DNA of 64,000 nucleotides from Hyphomicrobiales bacterium (GTDB lineage: Bacteria; Pseudomonadota; Alphaproteobacteria; Rhizobiales; Rhizobiaceae): NCBI GenBank assembly GCA_900472625.1, contig UCIT01000004.1:1-64000 (forward strand). The letters run 5' to 3'. Within the stretch, counting starts at the first letter, position 1, and every line of letters starts with the position of its first letter. The translations under genes were made by a program, and so were the position numbers. Shown here piece after piece: positions 60,101 to 64,000 of the stretch. The notes under the pieces were generated by a model. It saw only the letters and a program-made list of their open reading frames with translations. It was not told where the DNA came from and did no database searches.

Positions 60101-60406
60101 CTAGGCGGATACGCCGTTACAATCAGTTTCCGGCGACGCCTCCCCGCGGACTTCCTCGATAGCTTTTTCGGCCATTTCGAAGCCTTCCAGACTTCGGCTA
60201 TAAAGGTGTTCACCTCTAACGGTGAGCACGACGCCGCGTCCCGTGCGCTGGAAGAGCCGGACATTGAGGGAAGCTTCGAGCGCGCAAAGTCTTCGGGATA
60301 GCGTAGCTTTTGGAATCCCTGTCGTACGTTCGGCAGCCCCAAGCCCCCCTGCGCGCGCCACAATCACGAAAAGAGCCAGACCATAAAAATCGAGGAAAAT
60401 CTTCAT
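60101..60406 (-). pseudogene. Truncated LysR-type regulator gene
   Basis: ATG 60406 opens MKIFLDFYGLALFVIVARAG and IPKATLSRRLCALEASLNVR, then FQRTGRGVVLTVRGEHLYSR, the DNA-binding domain of a LysR protein. The frame ends after 101 residues. The effector domain of about 200 residues is absent. It points away from the broken MFS gene. Confidence 0.78.
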
Positions 60407-60779
60407 TGCGACTATATGGAGGAGTTGGTTCACGAAGTTCAAGTCGTTTTACGGAATCGCAGCGACGCGGTGAGCGGCAGGTCGACTGCACCCGTTCTGA
60501 TTCCAGCCCGTAACTTGACCTTCATCGATGCACATCGTGGCCAAAGCTTAGGTGTGTCCGGGGCTGGCTCTAGCAGCGATGGACCGGCAAACCGGGAGGA
60601 GTTTACCAATGGCAGCGGTCACGGTGAATGCAAACGCCCCAAGTATCCGCTCTGAGCCGAACACTACTTAGCGTGTGCAATTTGCCGCGAAAAGGGCGCG
60701 AGGTGGCCAACCGACCCCCGGGCTTTGGATCCGGAGATACCTGGAACTGGTCTTGCCGCCGCCCATATTGCAAGGGGTG
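60407..60779. other. Region between the broken LysR and MFS genes
   Basis: The original regulator-transporter promoter must have lain here. No GGAAC-N17-GTT site and no recognisable gene. Confidence 0.35.
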
Positions 60780-61947
60780 AAGAGCACCGCACATGAAACC
60801 GCATCAGCGAATTTTCTCATTCAGTTCGCGGTGGCGACTTCTCTAGGCGCTCTGGTATGGCGTTTTCTAGATCCACAGCGCAAGTTCGATCGGACCGAAG
60901 GAGAACTCGGACTCCTTCTCGTATCGCTCTCAACAGGTGTTCTGGCCGGACTGACGTTTTCGGGTCCCCTCATAGAAGCTGGGCGCGCGGGCCAGCGCTT
61001 CCGTCACCGTCCTCGGGGCATCGCTGCTTTTCGCGCTAATCTCTTGGATGCCTAGCGCGTGGTTGGCCGCCCCGGTCATGTTCGCGGCCGGGATATTGAG
61101 GGGGGCGTTCGAGGTTAATGCAAACATAGATACGGATCGTCAAGAGGCTATCCTGATACGGAGAATTATGAGCCGAGTGCACGGTATGTGGAGCGTCGGA
61201 TTTGACCGCGCTTGTCGGCTCCGGCATGCGACAGGCCGACGTCTCGATTGAACTGCACAACCTTGCCGTCGTTCTGGTTGTGGCAATCACAGGATCAATC
61301 TTCTTTTCGAAGATTTCCAATGCACCTGCACGCGCCTGCGGTGACACTGGTGTGGTCCCAACCGTCGCGTTTCCGACACTCGTTGCCTCCCCTTTGCCTG
61401 ATAGGCGCGGCTCCCTTACTTGTCGAAGGTGCAGCCGTCGACTGGTCGGCGATCTACATGCGCGACGTCTTCGACGTCGCGCCCTTCATCGGTAGCCTTG
61501 CAGTGGCGATTTTCTATTTTTTAATTGCGAAGGGGCCTCTCTTCACGGACCCCGTGGTGGTCCGGTATGGTCCGCGTCTAGTGGCCGCATGTCTCCTCAT
61601 CGTTGCCGGTGCGGGCTGGCGACTGTTGTGTTCGCGCGCCATCCAGCCGCAACACTTATCGGCTTCGCACTCACGGGGCTTGGTTGCTCTTCGGTCTATC
61701 CGCTAGCGATCTCGGCAGCCGCTGGCCGCACCGAAGATCGTCCGCGATCAATGTGGCATCGCTGGGTCAGACCACATTTGTTGTATTCTTCGCAGGTCCG
61801 CCGTTACTCGGCTTTATAGCCGAGCATCTAGGAATTCGGTTTTTTTATGCGGCCGTTCTGTCAGTGATCATCGCCGCGCTATTCTTCACGAAGGAGCTGG
61901 AGCGTCGAGCGACTATAATCACCGCGCGTGGTCGCGACGGGGATTGA
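60780..61947 (+). pseudogene. Heavily frameshifted MFS transporter gene
   Basis: Transporter sequence continues through many frames: TEGELGLLLVSLSTGVLAGL, then SWMPSAWLAAPVMFAAGILR, DRQEAILIRRIMSRVHGMWS, FLAEGAAVDWSAIYMRDVFD-like GAAVDWSAIYMRDVFDVAPF, DPVVVRYGPRLVAACLLIVA, GFALTGLGCSSVYPLAISAA and LLGFIAEHLGIRFFYAAVLS. At least five frame changes occur. It is paired back to back with the truncated LysR gene. Confidence 0.8.
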
Positions 61948-62277
61948 GTGCCGTTTCTCCGTGAAACCCTTTGCGACGTCGTTCCAGTCCTGCCGGCGTC
62001 CAGAGGTAAGACCGGAGGGTCATCATCACCGTCAAATCCCGGCGGATATCGAAGTACACCTTGATCGAGTTTCGTCGCCAAAAGCCTGCGCCTGTCGACA
62101 AGCCGATCCAACAATTTAAGCCGAATAGCCTGTTTTCCAATGTATCGGCGAGTCGGCGCCGTCTGCGACCGTTTGACCGGCGCGGGCCGGTCGCGTTGCG
62201 GTGTTCGGACGTCATTCGAGCGCGACGCCGAGATTGGCGGCCAAATCTAGCTTCACATTAGTATTTCCTAAGCTTCC
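61948..62277. other. Intergenic region of about 330 bases
   Basis: No gene is recognised on either strand and I see no hairpin or promoter pattern. Confidence 0.35.
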
Positions 62278-64000
62278 ATGTCGCATAATGCTGAAAACGA
62301 GGACGGTGCGGTGGAACACAAGCGGGTCTGGACCAACAACGAATTGGAGGATTTGGTTCGCCAGCTCAGCTTAGCGCTTGAGGCGACGCAGCTTGGCATA
62401 TGGCAGCACAACATCGCCAAGAACCAGACCCGATGGGACGAGCAGCTTCAACGCATTTACGGTGTCGAAAAAGGCCTGCTTGATGTCGTCTGGCTTGAAA
62501 GTGTTCATCCTGATGATCTCGTTGCGGCGCAAACGATATTCGAGCAAGCCGTCGATTCCCGCTGCGATTACGCGTCGGAGTTTCGGATAGTCACACCTGA
62601 AGGATATGTCCGACACATACGATCTCGTGCGAAGTTCTTTATCGATGTGAATAGTGATCCATGCTTCATCGGCGCGGAGTGGGACGTCACTGAAGACGTT
62701 CTTCGTGCCACGCAGCTCGCACGAGAGCATGAGGCAGCTGAACGAAGCCGAGCAGAGGCAAGGCACGCCGCCGACCACGATTACCTTACGGGTCTCCGCA
62801 ACCGGCGCGCTTTCGACAGGCTCTTAGATGAGGACCTTGGTGACAACGTTACAGAGATGGCCTTAGCCCATATCGATATCGATCACTTCAAGGAAATCAA
62901 TGACCGTTTTGGGCACGCAGGCGGAGACAAAGTTCTAAAGCACGTCGCCCATATAATTCGTTCGGTGGTTTCACACGACGAAGTCGGTGTCAGGTTGGGT
63001 GGTGATGAGTTCGCGGTCCTGGTCAAGCAGGGCGCGGAGCGTTTGCACACTGTTGTGACTGCCATACGCGCCGCCCTGGCTTTTCCAGTCGAGATTGATG
63101 CTACATCGGTTCAAATCGAGTGTTCGATAGGGCTCACTACGGCACCTAAGAGCGATGCGAACACGCTGCTTTCTTATTCGGACATTGCCTTGTACGAAGC
63201 TAAGCGTAGCGGTCGTAACAGGGACACGCTGTTTTCTCCGGAAATGGCTGCAAAAGCGGCGGCGAGCAGGTCTATGCTCGAAACAATACGGCGCGGCATC
63301 GAGAACAGCGATTTTCTTCCCTACTATCAGGTGCAGGTCGATGCCAAGTCGGGGCAGGTTGTAGGGTTAGAGGCACTGGCGCGCTGGGCGTCTCCAGGGG
63401 GATTGAGGACGCCAGTGGACTTTCTGGAACTTGCCGCGATGAACGGTCTCCTGGAGAAATTGGACGACATGATCCTCAGGAAAGTGTTGTCGGACCTCGC
63501 TCAATGGACATTGGCGGATTTGGATCCGCCACGTGTCTCAGTGAACCTTTCGGCCGCTCGCCTCGAGGATCCGACACTACCCCAAAAGCTCGCTCGCCTG
63601 TCCATTCCAAAAGGGCGTGTGAGTTTCGAACTGATCGAGACGATCTTCCTTGATAAACTGAGCAACCAAGCCAAGGCGAACATCGCGGCGATTCGGGACT
63701 TGGGCATTGGGATCGAAATTGACGACCTTGGCTCCGGACATGCTTCTCTGCTAGGGTTGCTCGAACTTAAGCCGGACCGCGTAAAACTGGACAAGCTCCT
63801 CGTTATACCTGCAGGCCATAACGTCGCTCCACGGACACTCGTCTCCTCTCTGGTGCAAATTGCACGCGCGCTTGGCATCGAAGTCGTTGCCGAGGGCGTA
63901 GAGACGGAACAGCTTGCTGACACCATGGCTAAGCTTGGGGTGGACATTCTACAAGGTTATGCATTTGGCCAACCGCAACCTGCTCAGGAGATCGTTTCCC
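62278..64000 (+). CDS. PAS-GGDEF-EAL protein, C-terminus cut by window edge
   Basis: A PAS domain (about 30-145, ATQLGIWQHN, SVHPDDLVAAQ, FIGAEWDVTEDV) leads to a GGDEF domain (DYLTGLRNRRAF, RLGGDEF near 239-245) and an EAL domain (Glu365 in LEALARW, SVNLSAARLED, IEIDDLGSGHASL, VAEGVET, QGYAFGQP). Both motifs look intact, so it may make and break cyclic di-GMP. The RxxD inhibition site is absent; SHDE stands in its place. At least 574 residues are present. The start is ATG 62278. Confidence 0.92.
   Translation, partial: MSHNAENEDGAVEHKRVWTNNELEDLVRQLSLALEATQLGIWQHNIAKNQTRWDEQLQRIYGVEKGLLDVVWLESVHPDDLVAAQTIFEQAVDSRCDYASEFRIVTPEGYVRHIRSRAKFFIDVNSDPCFIGAEWDVTEDVLRATQLAREHEAAERSRAEARHAADHDYLTGLRNRRAFDRLLDEDLGDNVTEMALAHIDIDHFKEINDRFGHAGGDKVLKHVAHIIRSVVSHDEVGVRLGGDEFAVLVKQGAERLHTVVTAIRAALAFPVEIDATSVQIECSIGLTTAPKSDANTLLSYSDIALYEAKRSGRNRDTLFSPEMAAKAAASRSMLETIRRGIENSDFLPYYQVQVDAKSGQVVGLEALARWASPGGLRTPVDFLELAAMNGLLEKLDDMILRKVLSDLAQWTLADLDPPRVSVNLSAARLEDPTLPQKLARLSIPKGRVSFELIETIFLDKLSNQAKANIAAIRDLGIGIEIDDLGSGHASLLGLLELKPDRVKLDKLLVIPAGHNVAPRTLVSSLVQIARALGIEVVAEGVETEQLADTMAKLGVDILQGYAFGQPQPAQEIVS

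Noticed and set aside
1..64000. tRNA, rRNA, CRISPR arrays, prophage or conjugation genes
   Set aside because: None seen: no cloverleaf-like or spaced-repeat pattern noticed and no phage or tra protein among the readable frames.

Overview
The window looks like accessory DNA (plasmid, chromid or a genomic island) of a Rhizobiaceae member or close relative in the order Hyphomicrobiales. The basis is the family content: HWE histidine kinases, a LOV kinase, an EcfG-like ECF sigma factor, DUF6894, DUF992 and BON proteins, rhizobial-type single-domain receivers, and promoters of the alphaproteobacterial general stress response (GSR) type. No rRNA, tRNA, CRISPR array or replication gene was recognised.

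Layout. 0-9 kb: a truncated outer-membrane protein gene, a PHB-depolymerase-type esterase, membrane and ferritin-like (DUF892) stress proteins, and many small orphan genes. 9-11.4 kb: a LOV-HWE photoreceptor kinase behind a broken HWE kinase. 11.5-12.5 kb: a cold-shock gene and a DUF992 gene. 12.7-19.1 kb (minus strand): an operon of a giant CHASE3-GAF kinase with three receivers, CheR, a receiver-less CheB and a second hybrid kinase. 19.4 kb: a lone receiver. 19.9-28.5 kb (plus strand): a complete non-canonical chemosensory operon (soluble double-hairpin MCP, triple CheW, CheB, CheR, CheA, STAS-like protein, CheY, CheC), followed by a PAS hybrid kinase. 31-35.3 kb: a Nudix hydrolase and a corA gene split by a complete 2598-bp IS21-family element with an 8-bp target duplication. 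35-44.7 kb: small stress genes, a Crp-like regulator, treZ, a sugar-dehydrogenase/PEBP fusion, DUF2252 and CBS proteins. 45-59.9 kb: an ECF sigma factor, a second Crp-like regulator, PAS, receiver and VOC proteins, and more small genes mixed with gene remnants. 60-62 kb: a decayed LysR/MFS pair. 62.3 kb to the end: a PAS-GGDEF-EAL protein running off the window.

Two themes tie the region together. First, ten intergenic sites match GGAAC-N17-GTT, the -35/-10 pattern of EcfG promoters. They precede the BON, receiver, DUF6894, DUF2252, CBS, DUF2934-receiver, GGEV-type and stress-protein genes, and one site is symmetric and could fire both ways. This suggests the small genes form part of a GSR regulon, with an EcfG-like sigma factor and HWE kinases nearby. 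Second, the window is a graveyard of paralogues. Crp, DUF6894, DUF2252, an 83-aa family, VOC, HWE kinase and receiver genes each occur as an intact copy plus one or more broken copies, often in matching groups, which implies repeated duplication and decay of stress-response modules.
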